A DNA stretch of 64,000 nt from Neisseria macacae ATCC 33926 (GTDB lineage: Bacteria; Pseudomonadota; Gammaproteobacteria; Burkholderiales; Neisseriaceae). A model generated the notes under the pieces. The model made no database searches. It worked only from the letters and a program-made list of their open reading frames with translations, and was not told where the DNA came from. Positions within the stretch are counted from its first letter, which is position 1. Each line of letters starts with the position of its first letter. The translations under genes were made by a program, and so were the position numbers. This document shows, one piece after another, positions 35,990 through 44,225 of the stretch. The DNA is taken from assembly GCF_022749495.1 (NCBI RefSeq), contig NZ_CP094241.1:2542001-2606000 (forward strand). Direction: 5' to 3'.

Positions 35990-36835
35990 ATGTTGGGCAA
36001 ACTGGATACTTGGCTGATGGAACACCCGAAACGGGATGATTTGCACGGTTGGCGTCGTTTTGCGGTCGAATTCTGGTTTTTTGGACTGAAAGAAGCGCGC
36101 GCCTGTTTGTTTGCAGGTTTGTTTTTCATTGCCATGTTCCTGATTCCGAAAACAGGCTGGCTGGGGATTTCGCGCTATGACCTACTGCTGATTTTTGCAG
36201 TCTCCGTGCAGGCTGCGATGCTGTATTTCAAGCTGGAAACGTGGGACGAAGTGAAATCGATTACGCTGTTTCACTTGGTGGGCTTTGCTTTGGAGTGGTT
36301 CAAAACATCGGGCGACATCCAGTCTTGGAGCTATCCGGACGAGGCATACACCAAAATCGGCGGCGTGCCGCTGTTTGCAGGCTTTATGTATGCGGCGGTC
36401 GGCAGCTACATCATCCAGGCTTGGCGGCTCTTTAATATCAGAATCAAAAGCCATCCGCCGTATTGGTTGAGCACATTGTGCGCGCTGGCAATTTACGTCA
36501 ATTTTTTCACTCATCACTATCTCGGCGACTACCGCTGGTATCTCGCCGCATTCGCACTCGGGCTGTATGCGCGGACAACTGTTTTATACACGCCCTATGA
36601 CACTACCCGAAAAATGCCGCTTCTGCTGGCGTTCGTCCTCATCGGTTTTTTCATTTGGCTGGCGGAAAACTTAGGGACTTTGTTCGGCGTTTGGCGTTAT
36701 CCCAACCAAATCGGCGCATGGGCATCGGTACACATCAGCAAATGGAGTTCGTGGGCCTTGCTGGTGATGATGACGTTTACCATCGTGGCGAATTTAAAAC
36801 ACGTCAAACACACCATCAGCGTTTCTAAAGACTAA
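35990..36835 (+). CDS. DUF817 integral membrane protein
   Basis: 281 residues with about eight hydrophobic segments. FWFFGLKEARACLFAG, EVKSITLFHLVGFALEWFKT, GGVPLFAGFMYAAVGSYI and WASVHISKWSSWALLVMMTF are the conserved DUF817 (YoaT-like) blocks. Function is unknown for the whole family. The ATG falls immediately after a near-DUS (GATCGTCTGAAAAT), so the leader is very short or the RBS is embedded in the repeat. Single-gene unit. Confidence 0.85.
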   Translation: MLGKLDTWLMEHPKRDDLHGWRRFAVEFWFFGLKEARACLFAGLFFIAMFLIPKTGWLGISRYDLLLIFAVSVQAAMLYFKLETWDEVKSITLFHLVGFALEWFKTSGDIQSWSYPDEAYTKIGGVPLFAGFMYAAVGSYIIQAWRLFNIRIKSHPPYWLSTLCALAIYVNFFTHHYLGDYRWYLAAFALGLYARTTVLYTPYDTTRKMPLLLAFVLIGFFIWLAENLGTLFGVWRYPNQIGAWASVHISKWSSWALLVMMTFTIVANLKHVKHTISVSKD

Positions 36836-36972
36836 GGGATGCCGTCAGACGAATACCGATTTCCACACGGTCAATCGTCAGAACATGCCGTATTACCCCC
36901 TTCCCCTTTTCAGACGACCCTCATCCCATTAAACTAAACCTCCATATTTAAAGCCCACCCAACGGAGAAATC

Positions 36973-38016
36973 ATGAATCAAAAAATCAAAGCCGGCATCG
37001 TCGGCGCAACAGGCTACACCGGCGTAGAACTGCTCCGCCTGCTCAGCACGCACCCCAATGTCGAAGTAACCGCCATTACCAGCAGGAGCGAAGCGGGCAT
37101 TGCCATTGCTGATTACTTTCCCAGTTTGCGCGGCATTTATGACTTAACCTTCCAAACGCCGGACCAAGCCCGACTGGATCAATGTGACGTCGTGTTCTTT
37201 GCCACACCCAACGGCGTCGCCATGAAGGAAGCACCCGCGCTTCTGAACCAAAACGTCCGTATCGTCGACCTATCCGCCGACTTCCGCATCCAAGACATCC
37301 CGACATGGGAACAATGGTACGGCATGCGCCACGCCAGCCCCGATATTATCCCGCAAGCCGTATACGGATTAAGCGAAATGAACCGCGACACCATTGCCAA
37401 CGCACGCATCGTTGCCAACCCCGGCTGCTATCCTACCTGCGTTTCACTGCCCTTATTGCCTTTGTTGCAACAAGGTCGTCTGAAAGCACACATGCCATTG
37501 ATTGCCGACTGCAAATCCGGCGTCTCCGGCGCAGGGCGCAAAGGCAACATCGGTTCACTCTTCTGCGAAGCGGGCGACAATTTCAAAGCATACGGTATCG
37601 GCGGACACCGCCACCTTCCCGAAATCAAACAAACCATCCGAACATTGCAGGCAGACATTGCCGATGGTTTTGTCTTCACTCCGCACCTCACACCCATGAT
37701 ACGCGGTATGCACGCAACCCTTTACCTGCATCTTGAGGACGGTTGCCATCCCGAAGAAATACTTCGCGAATACTATCGGGACAGCCCCTTTGTCGACATC
37801 CTTCCTGCCGGTTCCACACCCGAAACACGCAGTGTCCGCGGAGCCAATTTGTGCCGCATCAGCATCCAGCAAGCGCCGCAATCCGACGTTTGGATTGCCT
37901 TGTCCGTCATCGATAATTTAGTGAAAGGCGCAGCAGGACAAGCCATTCAAAACATGAACATCATGTTCGGTTTTGACGAACAACTCGGTCTGCAAAACGC
38001 CCCGCTACTCCCCTGA
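36973..38016 (+). CDS. argC: N-acetyl-gamma-glutamyl-phosphate reductase
   Basis: Third step of arginine synthesis: NADPH-dependent reduction of N-acetylglutamyl phosphate. 347 residues. Rossmann motif [17 protein letters not shown] near the N terminus, the catalytic cysteine in [13 protein letters not shown] (about 150-156), and the [11 protein letters not shown] histidine motif near 208-218. It ends in the usual [15 protein letters not shown] block. ATG 36973 follows AACGGAGAAATC. An internal DUS lies near 37472. Terminated by a DUS hairpin. Confidence 0.96.
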   Translation: MNQKIKAGIVGATGYTGVELLRLLSTHPNVEVTAITSRSEAGIAIADYFPSLRGIYDLTFQTPDQARLDQCDVVFFATPNGVAMKEAPALLNQNVRIVDLSADFRIQDIPTWEQWYGMRHASPDIIPQAVYGLSEMNRDTIANARIVANPGCYPTCVSLPLLPLLQQGRLKAHMPLIADCKSGVSGAGRKGNIGSLFCEAGDNFKAYGIGGHRHLPEIKQTIRTLQADIADGFVFTPHLTPMIRGMHATLYLHLEDGCHPEEILREYYRDSPFVDILPAGSTPETRSVRGANLCRISIQQAPQSDVWIALSVIDNLVKGAAGQAIQNMNIMFGFDEQLGLQNAPLLP

Positions 38017-38059
38017 TGTATACAGTCATTCCGAACAAGCGGGATTTTCATCCATCTAA

Positions 38060-38102
38060 AGGGGTCGTCTGAAAACCACTCACGCCGTTTTCAGACGACC
38101 CT
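38060..38102 (+). terminator. DUS inverted-repeat hairpin after argC
   Basis: GGGGTCGTCTGAAAAC faces GTTTTCAGACGACCC, 44 bp after the argC stop. Confidence 0.72.
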
Positions 38103-38206
38103 CATCAACAACCACAATAGCAAATGCCTTCCAAATCACAAATCTAAAGAATTTCTAGTCGGCGAGCTTTAACCACACGGCGCATGCCTACCCTGCCCGT
38201 CCATTA

Positions 38207-38363
38207 TATAGTGGATTAACTTTAAATCAGGACAAGGCGACGAAGCCGCAGACAGTACAGATAGTACGGAACCGATTCACTTGGTGCTTCAGCACCTTAG
38301 AGAATCGTTCTCTTTGAGCTAAGGCGAGGCAACGCCGTAATAGTTTAAAGTTAATCCACTATA
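38207..38363. repeat. Correia repeat enclosed element, full length
   Basis: 157 bp, starting TATAGTGGATTAACTTTAAA and ending ATCCACTATA. It lies between the 3' ends of argC and the small exported-protein gene. Confidence 0.93.
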
Positions 38364-38423
38364 CAAACTCAAAAATTCCCCGCCTCCCGCTTTAGAGCTT
38401 CGCAACAGCAGCCTCACAGCCAC

Positions 38424-38699
38424 TCACTCATACACAATACCGGCAACCAATTCTTCTTCATTCAAATTGCCGTACTGCTGCTCCCAATCATGCGAAGCCT
38501 CAACCGTATCACACTCGCGCGCAAATACTTGCTGCTGCCCGTTCATATTTTCCAAAACCAAATTATTCAACTGCTCGCACTCTTGTGCCGAAACGCTGAT
38601 ATCAGATTGATGCGCTTGCGAATAGCTGAAAGGAAACGCCAAAAAACCCAATACAAAAGCAGTCAGAACCAACCAAGCATTTTTACGATAACGAGTCAT
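38424..38699 (-). CDS. Small exported protein, unknown
   Basis: 91 residues from the ATG at 38697-38699, which follows GGAGGCTGTGAAA, an excellent RBS that decides against the ATG six codons upstream. Basic MTRYRKN then a hydrophobic helix (about 8-24) ending SYSQAHQ, a likely signal peptide. The mature part is short and acidic, with two cysteines (ECEQL and RECDTVE) that may form a disulfide. No family recognised. Codon use looks ordinary for the window. It is a monocistron with 300 bp of AT-rich divergent leader shared with the repressor gene. Confidence 0.68.
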   Translation of the reverse strand: MTRYRKNAWLVLTAFVLGFLAFPFSYSQAHQSDISVSAQECEQLNNLVLENMNGQQQVFARECDTVEASHDWEQQYGNLNEEELVAGIVYE

Positions 38700-38899
38700 T
38701 TTCACAGCCTCCAACAAAATCTAAAACACATTCAAATAAAACATAATTCAGTCTAAAAAATCAGATTAATCAGAATAAAGCATCAAAACTGAGATACAAA
38801 TTAAAAATAAAAGTATTTTTAAACCGAAATTATTCGATTAATCTAACAATAAGCACATAATACTCAGAAAAAACAAAAACAGCAATACTTTTTCTTAGC

Positions 38900-38944
38900 T
38901 TGACTAATATTTTTCTTACAATTTGATAAAAACTAAGGTAAAAT
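38900..38944 (+). promoter_or_regulatory. Promoter region of the S24 repressor gene
   Basis: TTACAA (38916-38921), 17-bp spacer, TAAAAT (38939-38944) is the best-spaced pair. TTGACT at 38900-38905 with a weak -10 near 38923 is an alternative. Confidence 0.4.
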
Positions 38945-38982
38945 ACACATTAATCATTCAAAGTGTATTAAAAATCACACTT
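38942..38982 (+). promoter_or_regulatory. Nested inverted repeats, candidate repressor operator
   Basis: AATACAC (38942-38948) is repeated inverted as GTGTATT (38963-38969). AAGTGT (38961-38966) is repeated inverted as ACACTT (38977-38982). The overlapping half-sites lie between the -10 and the start codon, a usual place for an autoregulatory site. Confidence 0.5.
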
Positions 38983-38998
38983 AAACCAAAGGAACAAC

Positions 38999-39685
38999 AT
39001 GGATACCTTTAAAGACAGACTGGCTTTTCTATGGAAAGATGAAGCACGACAAGCCAAAATCGCGGCCGATATCGATATGACCATCGCCGGCTTCAGCCGC
39101 ATCTGGAACGAGGGCGGATTACCCAAATCCGAAACCCTGAAAAAAATCAAACAGCTCAAAGGATGCAGCATAGACTGGCTTCTGACGGGAGAAGGAGAGC
39201 CGTTTCCCAATACCGAGCCGCCTAAAGCCACCGCTTACGACACTTTGGGCAATCCGGTCGATATTGACGAATTTATCTTCGTTCCGCGCTACGACATCCA
39301 TGCCGCCGCAGGACACGGACAGCTTGTCGGCGATGAAAAACCCATGTTTACCATGGCATTCCGCCGTTACTGGATTGAAAACTACGTTACCCGCGACACC
39401 AAAAACCTGTCGGTCATTTCCGTCAAAGGCGACTCTATGGAAGGCGTCCTGAACGACGGGGATACCATCCTCATCAACCGCAGCGAAACCACCCCGCGCG
39501 ATGGGTTATATGTTCTGCGTATCAATGAAAATCTTTTGGTGAAACGGCTGCAAGTCATACCCGGCGGCATCGTCAACGTTATCTCCGCCAACGAAGCCTA
39601 TCCGGCCTTTGAAATCGATTTAAACAAAATGACCGAAGATGTTGCCATCATCGGCCGCGTGGAATGGTTTGGACGGATTATCTGA
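38999..39685 (+). CDS. HTH/S24-peptidase repressor (phage-repressor or LexA-like)
   Basis: 228 residues. The N-terminal part is a helix-turn-helix (about 15-60: AKIAADIDMTIAGFSRIWNEGG then LKGCSIDWLLTGEGEP, the Bac_CI-type ending). The C-terminal peptidase S24 domain has the catalytic serine in VKGDSMEGVL (S146) and lysine in ENLLVKRLQ (K182), with a possible self-cleavage site A-G in HAAAGHGQ (104-105). Such proteins repress their targets until RecA-stimulated self-cleavage. No phage genes surround it, so it is a resident chromosomal regulator. The AT-rich leader carries inverted repeats that may be its own operator. Confidence 0.87.
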   Translation: MDTFKDRLAFLWKDEARQAKIAADIDMTIAGFSRIWNEGGLPKSETLKKIKQLKGCSIDWLLTGEGEPFPNTEPPKATAYDTLGNPVDIDEFIFVPRYDIHAAAGHGQLVGDEKPMFTMAFRRYWIENYVTRDTKNLSVISVKGDSMEGVLNDGDTILINRSETTPRDGLYVLRINENLLVKRLQVIPGGIVNVISANEAYPAFEIDLNKMTEDVAIIGRVEWFGRII

Positions 39686-39901
39686 TCTGCGTTGTATTCA
39701 GACGACCTGAATTCATGTTTTCCTATTTTTTAACAGGACGGACGGTGTAAAGGCTGTCCGCCTGCCTATTGAAATTTTTCGAGATTGCAGCCATGTAAGC
39801 GGTTGACAGATATTGCCGCCCGACCCGCAACACCCTCTTCTTGCTTCAAGAATCCGTTTGCGCGACAATACTGGCAATATTTATATAAAAGGAATCACAT
39901 C

Positions 39902-40240
39902 ATGTCAGACGAAAGCCCTATCATTTTTACAGAAAGCTGCTGCACCAAAGTAGCTGATTTAATTGCCGAAGAAAACAATCCCGACTTGAAACTGCGCGTA
40001 TTCGTCAACGGCGGCGGCTGCTCAGGCTTCCAATACGGTTTTACCTTTGACGAAATCAAAAACGATGACGATTTTGAAATCCAAAAAAACGGGCTGACTT
40101 TCTTGGTCGATCCGATGAGCTATCAATATTTGGTCGGCGCGGAAATCGACTACACCGAAAGCCTGCAAGGTTCCCAATTCGTTATCCGCAATCCGAATGC
40201 GGAGACCACTTGCGGTTGCGGTTCTTCATTTTCCGTCTAA
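39902..40240 (+). CDS. erpA: A-type iron-sulfur carrier ErpA
   Basis: 112 residues from ATG 39902 ([17 protein letters not shown]). It inserts Fe-S clusters into target proteins, including isoprenoid-synthesis enzymes. The three conserved cluster cysteines are C40 ([11 protein letters not shown]), C104 and C106 ([11 protein letters not shown]). The block [21 protein letters not shown] is typical of ErpA. A 39-codon in-frame extension upstream has no family match. RBS AAAAGGAATCACATC. A terminator hairpin follows. Confidence 0.93.
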   Translation: MSDESPIIFTESCCTKVADLIAEENNPDLKLRVFVNGGGCSGFQYGFTFDEIKNDDDFEIQKNGLTFLVDPMSYQYLVGAEIDYTESLQGSQFVIRNPNAETTCGCGSSFSV

Positions 40241-40253
40241 TACACTGTTTTCT

Positions 40254-40290
40254 AAAAAAGGCCGTCTGTTCACTCAGGCGGCCTTTTAGA
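40254..40290 (+). terminator. Terminator hairpin after erpA (AG-dialect DUS-like arm)
   Basis: AAAAAAGGCCGTCTG faces CAGGCGGCCTTTT, followed by T-rich DNA. The arm resembles the other DUS dialect (AGGCCGTCTGAA) but stops after CTG. Confidence 0.75.
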
Positions 40291-40529
40291 TTGATATGCT
40301 TTCAAAGCAATAACATCTATCTTATAATTCATAGTTCCATTTGGTAATATTCATTAATATACTATAATCGGTCAGAATCGGGCATTTATACTATTTCAGC
40401 CGAATAAAATACCCTTTATCCTTCGGTTAAGACAAATAGACGAATAATAATCTATACTTTATAACAAAACCGACACTAAATACCTGCCTTCAAATAACAA
40501 AGCAGGATTTTATATCTCATGGGATCACA

Positions 40530-41204
40530 ATGAAGAAACAAGATAAACTTTACGACGTTTATGTTTCTTATCCGCCGGATGTCGATCGCGAGCGCATCAA
40601 CGCCTGCTTGTACGATAATCTGCAGGAAAAAGAAGCCGAAGATTTGGTTCAAGCGCTTGCCGAACGTCCGCAAGCCATTATTGCCGAGAACTGCACCCAA
40701 GACGAACGTGAAAACGCCCAACAATATTTCAATTATTTGGGATTGGATGTCATCGTCCGCCAATCGATGGAATTGGAGCTGGATCTCAGCGGCGAAGAAC
40801 AGGAAGAAGCGGCTCCTGAAATCCGCCAGTGTCCCGTATGTTTGACCCTGATTGAGGATCACGAGGCGACGGAATGTCCCGTCTGCCATTTCCACCTTGC
40901 CAGCGCAACCGAGCAAATCATCCAGCGCAAGCGCATCGAATGGCAGGAACGGGTGGCGTTTGAGCATAAAAAACAAGCGGAAATCGCCCATAAGCTGCAA
41001 ATCGAAAAAGAGCGTGAAGAAAAACTCCTGCGCAAACAAATCCGTTCGGAACTGGAAAGCAAACTCCGCCAAGAATTGGGTGAAGATCCCCAATTGGCTG
41101 CTTTGCAATCCAAAAAGAACACTTACATCCTGATCAGCGTATTGGGTATTCTTGCCATGTTCGGCTTGGTGGCTGCCGGATACCTTGCCGCCAAGTTCCT
41201 GTAA
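40530..41204 (+). CDS. Tail-anchored zinc-ribbon, coiled-coil protein, unknown
   Basis: 224 residues. An acidic N-terminal domain (1-95, with VYVSYPPDVDRERINACLYD) is followed by two CPVC knuckles (101-104 and 116-119) forming a zinc ribbon. A long, strongly charged coiled coil (about 127-185: IQRKRIEWQERVAFEHKKQ, IEKEREEKLLRKQ) follows, then a C-terminal membrane helix (198-221). The order suggests a cytoplasmic protein fixed to the inner membrane by its tail. I do not recognise a named family. RBS CATGGGATCACA is weak. It is a single gene, and its original DUS terminator is split by the IS element. Confidence 0.75.
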   Translation: MKKQDKLYDVYVSYPPDVDRERINACLYDNLQEKEAEDLVQALAERPQAIIAENCTQDERENAQQYFNYLGLDVIVRQSMELELDLSGEEQEEAAPEIRQCPVCLTLIEDHEATECPVCHFHLASATEQIIQRKRIEWQERVAFEHKKQAEIAHKLQIEKEREEKLLRKQIRSELESKLRQELGEDPQLAALQSKKNTYILISVLGILAMFGLVAAGYLAAKFL

Positions 41205-41220
41205 AACGGAAATAACGCGA

Positions 41221-41376
41221 TAAAGTCGATTAAGTTTAAATTAGGACAAGGCGGCGAAACCGCAGACAGTACAAATCGTACGAAACCGATTTTTTAAGGT
41301 GCTTCAACACTTTAGAAAATGCCTCTCCGCGAGCTGAAGTGAGGGCAACACCCTACCAGTTTAAACTTGATGCACC
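41221..41376. repeat. Degenerate Correia element
   Basis: About 156 bp aligned end to end with the full-length copies (GGACAAGGCGGCGAAACCGC, GGTGCTTCAACACTTTAGAA) but with many substitutions, including both termini (GTCGATTAAGTTTAAA in place of GTGGATTAA). An old, decaying copy. Confidence 0.75.
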
Positions 41377-41490
41377 CTCAATCTGCCTAGCTGCTCAAAT
41401 AAGATGGATATAACAAAAGGTCGTCTGAAAACTGAACTGCACCCCAAAAGTTGGACACATCCCCTCCAACTCACAAGGTGCAGTTTTTTT

Positions 41491-41841
41491 ATGAGCAAAT
41501 ATACATTACACTTCAAATACCAAGCCGTACTCCACTACCTGCATATACGCAGCCAACAACGTACCGCAGACCACTACGGCATTTCCCGAACCCACCTGAG
41601 ACGATGGATACGCGCCTATCAAGAAGGCGGTATCGGCGCACTCGAACATCCCCAATCCAAAACCATGCCCCAACACCGCAAAAACCCCTTCATCGCAGAT
41701 AAACCCGACCAAGAAAAAACACAGGCAGAGCTTATTGAAGAACTGTGCTATATGCGCGCAGAGGTCGCCTACCTAAAGGAGTTAAAAGCCCTCAGCCAAA
41801 AGCAGACCGCAAAGGACAAAGCCAAACCGTCCAAACACTGA
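41491..41841 (+). CDS. IS3-family transposase OrfA
   Basis: 116 residues from ATG 41491 after a T-run. A helix-turn-helix (about 18-50: AVLHYLHIRSQQRTADHYGIS then RTHLRRWIRAYQEGG) for inverted-repeat binding, and a C-terminal leucine-zipper-like segment (ELIEELCYMRAEVAYLKELKAL). Longer in-frame extension upstream crosses the left inverted repeat and is not credible. It overlaps orfB in the -1 frame, consistent with programmed frameshifting to make OrfAB. Confidence 0.86.
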   Translation: MSKYTLHFKYQAVLHYLHIRSQQRTADHYGISRTHLRRWIRAYQEGGIGALEHPQSKTMPQHRKNPFIADKPDQEKTQAELIEELCYMRAEVAYLKELKALSQKQTAKDKAKPSKH

Positions 41842-42641
41842 GGGCGCAACACCCGCTCAAATACCTGCTGCACATCGCAAACCTGCCCAAAAGCAGCTTT
41901 TACTACCATCACCAAGACCGACCCGATCCCGAAGCAGCCGACAAAGCCCTCCTTGTCGAAACCTACCGGCGGCATAAAGGACGCTACGGACAAAGGCGCA
42001 TTGCCGCAGCATTGGGTTGGAACCGCAAAAAAGTGGCGCGGTTGATGAAGCAGATGGAACTGAAAGCCCTCATACGGGCGAAAAAAGCCTACCGCCATCC
42101 CGCCATGGGCGAAATATCGGAACACCTCCTCAAACGCCGGTTCAAAGCCCGAAAGCCCAACGAAAAATGGCTGACCGACGTTACCGAACTCAAAGGGAAG
42201 GACGGCAAACTGTACCTCTCGCCAATCTTGGACTTGTTCAACCGCGAGATCGTCGCCTACGCCATGAGCCGCAGAGCCGACAGCGAAATGGTGAAGGAAA
42301 TGCTCGAAAAAGCCGCCCCCCGTCTGACTGCTAAAGGAACGATGCTGCATTCGGACCAAGGCGTGCTGTACCGTACGTCGGGATATAGGGAATTGCTTGC
42401 GGAGTATTCCATGGTTCAAAGCATGTCGCGAAAGGCGAACTGTTGGGACAATGCGCCGATGGAAAGCTTCTTTGCGGTGTTAAAGACGGAGTGTTTCTAT
42501 AACGCAGGTGAATTGACGGTAGATGAATTGATGAAGCAGATAGATGACTATATGGATTACTACAACCGGGAGCGTTGCAGTTTGAAATTGAAAAAGCTGA
42601 GTCCTGTCGCATACAGAACCCAGCTTGCACAGAGCGCCTGA
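41745..42641 (+). CDS. IS3-family transposase OrfB (DDE integrase domain)
   Basis: 298 codons open; the functional product is probably OrfAB made by a -1 shift within 41745-41841. HTH_21 region (LVETYRRHKGRYGQRRIAAAL), then the rve core with catalytic acids in WLTDVTELKG (first D), MLHSDQGVLYRT (second D) and NAPMESFFAVLKTE (E). Intact, so the element may be active. Confidence 0.9.
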   Translation: MLYARRGRLPKGVKSPQPKADRKGQSQTVQTLRAQHPLKYLLHIANLPKSSFYYHHQDRPDPEAADKALLVETYRRHKGRYGQRRIAAALGWNRKKVARLMKQMELKALIRAKKAYRHPAMGEISEHLLKRRFKARKPNEKWLTDVTELKGKDGKLYLSPILDLFNREIVAYAMSRRADSEMVKEMLEKAAPRLTAKGTMLHSDQGVLYRTSGYRELLAEYSMVQSMSRKANCWDNAPMESFFAVLKTECFYNAGELTVDELMKQIDDYMDYYNRERCSLKLKKLSPVAYRTQLAQSA

Positions 42642-42713
42642 ATAGGCTTTTATGAGTGTCCAAGATTTGGGGGCCAGTTCAAACTTTCAGACGACCTTTT
42701 CCACATCCGTATC

Positions 42714-43472
42714 TCAAACGTGATGGATAACCAGCTTCTTGCCCTGATAGTCCAATACGTCCACATCCATATCAAACAAATCTTTAATATTTTCAGCGGT
42801 AAAGATGTCGTTCGGCGCGCCGGTCATGGCGACTTGTCCGTTTTTCATGGCGACGACGTGGTCGGCGTAGGCGGCGGCTTGGTTGATGTCGTGCAGGACG
42901 ACGACGGTGGTGCGTTTGTGTTCGCGGGTCAGCCGCTGGAGCAGCTGCATGAGGGCGCGGGCGTGGTACATATCGAGGTTGTTGAGCGGTTCGTCCAAGA
43001 GGACGTAATCGGTGCTTTGGCAGAAGACCATGGCAATCATGGCGCGTTGGCGTTGTCCGCCGGAGAGTTCAGTCAGGTAGCGGTTGGCGAAGCTGTCCAG
43101 TTTGAACTCAGAAAGTGCGTTTTCGACGATGGCGAGGTCTTCGGGGGTCGGCCTGCCTTGGTGGTAGGGGTAACGCCCGAACATGAGCAGGTCGCGCACG
43201 GTAATGCGGCTCATGACGCTGTTTTCTTGGGTTAGGATGGAGAGCGTTTTTGCCAGCTCGGCGGTGGGCGTGGTCGAAACATCTTTGCCGGCGTAACTGA
43301 TGCTACCCTGTTCCAGCGGGCGGAGGCGCGCCATGAAGGAGAGGAGCGTGGATTTGCCTGCGCCGTTTGGACCGATGAGCGCGGTGATGCCGCCTTCGGG
43401 GATGTCGAGGCTGACGTTGTTGAGGATGGGGTTGCCGCCGATGTGGAAGCTGACGTTGCGGATGGTAATCAT
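42714..43472 (-). CDS. Iron-siderophore ABC transporter ATPase (FetE/FepC-like)
   Basis: 252 residues from ATG 43470-43472 (MITIRNVSFHIGGNPIL). Walker A GPNGAGKS, signature LSGGQRQRAMIAM, Walker B DYVLLDEPLNNLD and the H-loop VLHDIN are intact. The sequence GRYPYHQGRPTPED is typical of FecE/FepC ATPases for siderophores. It should pair with the two FecCD-type permeases encoded 2.8-5 kb upstream on the same strand. In pathogenic Neisseria the corresponding fet operon also encodes a receptor (FetA) and a binding protein (FetB); neither is here. Confidence 0.88.
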   Translation of the reverse strand: MITIRNVSFHIGGNPILNNVSLDIPEGGITALIGPNGAGKSTLLSFMARLRPLEQGSISYAGKDVSTTPTAELAKTLSILTQENSVMSRITVRDLLMFGRYPYHQGRPTPEDLAIVENALSEFKLDSFANRYLTELSGGQRQRAMIAMVFCQSTDYVLLDEPLNNLDMYHARALMQLLQRLTREHKRTTVVVLHDINQAAAYADHVVAMKNGQVAMTGAPNDIFTAENIKDLFDMDVDVLDYQGKKLVIHHV

Positions 43473-43496
43473 GATGGGTGTGATGTGTGGATTTGT

Positions 43497-43535
43497 TTTC
43501 AGACGACCTCCGAACATGAGAGGTCGTCTGAAAAG
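43497..43535 (-). terminator. Outward-facing DUS pair between FmdE-like and ATPase genes
   Basis: TTTTCAGACGACCT and AGGTCGTCTGAAAA are separated by about 13 bases. They can pair as a stem. Confidence 0.5.
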
Positions 43536-43543
43536 GATGGGCT

Positions 43544-44167
43544 TCAGATTTCGCGAACGATGACGAATTGGGGATTGTCTGCCAAATCAATCAAGAAGGC
43601 TTTAACACGCGCCTGCCAGAGTTCGCCGAAACGTTTGAGTTCTTCTACGGTGGCGGTGCCGCTGACGGCTTTGGGCATGATGTCGCGCATTTCGGGGGCG
43701 AAGGGCTGCATGGCGGCGTTGAGGCTGACGGCGACGGTTTTGCCGTTGTCTTTGCGGCGCAGGGTCAGCGTGCCTTCGATGTCGGCATCGAAACTCAACA
43801 GGTTGCGACGGACGAAGCGTCCTTGCGGGCCGACGCCGCCGAAGCCGGTTTCGGGAGCGGCGCCGGTTAAGAGTTGGACGACGGATGCGGTAACGCCGAC
43901 CGTGCCTTCGTCGCGCGCGCCCTGCATGGCGGCTTCGATTCCGCCGCGCTGCGGCAGGTCGCTGCCGTAAAGTGCTTTCAGGCCTTTAAGCGTCATGAGG
44001 TACGCGCCTGCGACGGTGGGGCAGGAGTGTCCGCACAGGCGGACGGCATCGGCGTAGCGATACTGCATGATGCCCTCCTCTGCCGCGCCGAGAAATTCGG
44101 CGAGCGCGTCTTGGACGGTCAGCGTCGGGGCTTGCTCGAAAAATTCGGGAAAGTGTTCTTGAGTCAT
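43544..44167 (-). CDS. FmdE-like protein in the iron-transport cluster
   Basis: 207 residues. The block VRLCGHSCPTVAGAYLMTLKGLKALYG (about 43-69) carries the C-G-H-x-C-P-G/T motif of the FmdE family (formylmethanofuran dehydrogenase subunit E-like), which binds metal through C and H residues. FmdE-domain proteins outside methanogens have no settled role. It lies between the acyltransferase and the ABC ATPase gene, separated from each by a DUS pair. ATG at 44165-44167. A part in metal handling is inferred only from context. Confidence 0.72.
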   Translation of the reverse strand: MTQEHFPEFFEQAPTLTVQDALAEFLGAAEEGIMQYRYADAVRLCGHSCPTVAGAYLMTLKGLKALYGSDLPQRGGIEAAMQGARDEGTVGVTASVVQLLTGAAPETGFGGVGPQGRFVRRNLLSFDADIEGTLTLRRKDNGKTVAVSLNAAMQPFAPEMRDIMPKAVSGTATVEELKRFGELWQARVKAFLIDLADNPQFVIVREI

Positions 44168-44187
44168 ACGGTATCCTTTTGCTTTAA

Positions 44188-44222
44188 AGAGGTCGTCTGA
44201 ATCTGTTTTCAGACGACCTTTG
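44188..44222 (-). terminator. DUS inverted-repeat hairpin
   Basis: AGGTCGTCTGAA faces TTTTCAGACGACCTT. It is 4 bp after the stop of the acyltransferase gene. Confidence 0.72.
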
Positions 44223-44225
44223 TGC

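Larger units (their letters stand above)
41433..42681 (+). mobile_element. IS3-family insertion sequence, complete
   Basis: 1249 bp. Imperfect terminal inverted repeats: left TGAACTGCACCCCAAAAGTT, right (read inward) TGAACTGGCCCCCAAATCTT, both continuing to GGACAC. AAC flanks both sides (41430-41432 and 42682-42684), a 3-bp target duplication as expected for IS3 relatives. It encodes overlapping orfA and orfB. It sits inside the loop of a DUS hairpin (arms 41415-41430 and 42685-42700). Confidence 0.88.

Noticed and set aside
38999..39685. Prophage based on the S24 repressor
   Set aside because: No integrase, Cro, replication, head or tail gene lies within 10 kb.
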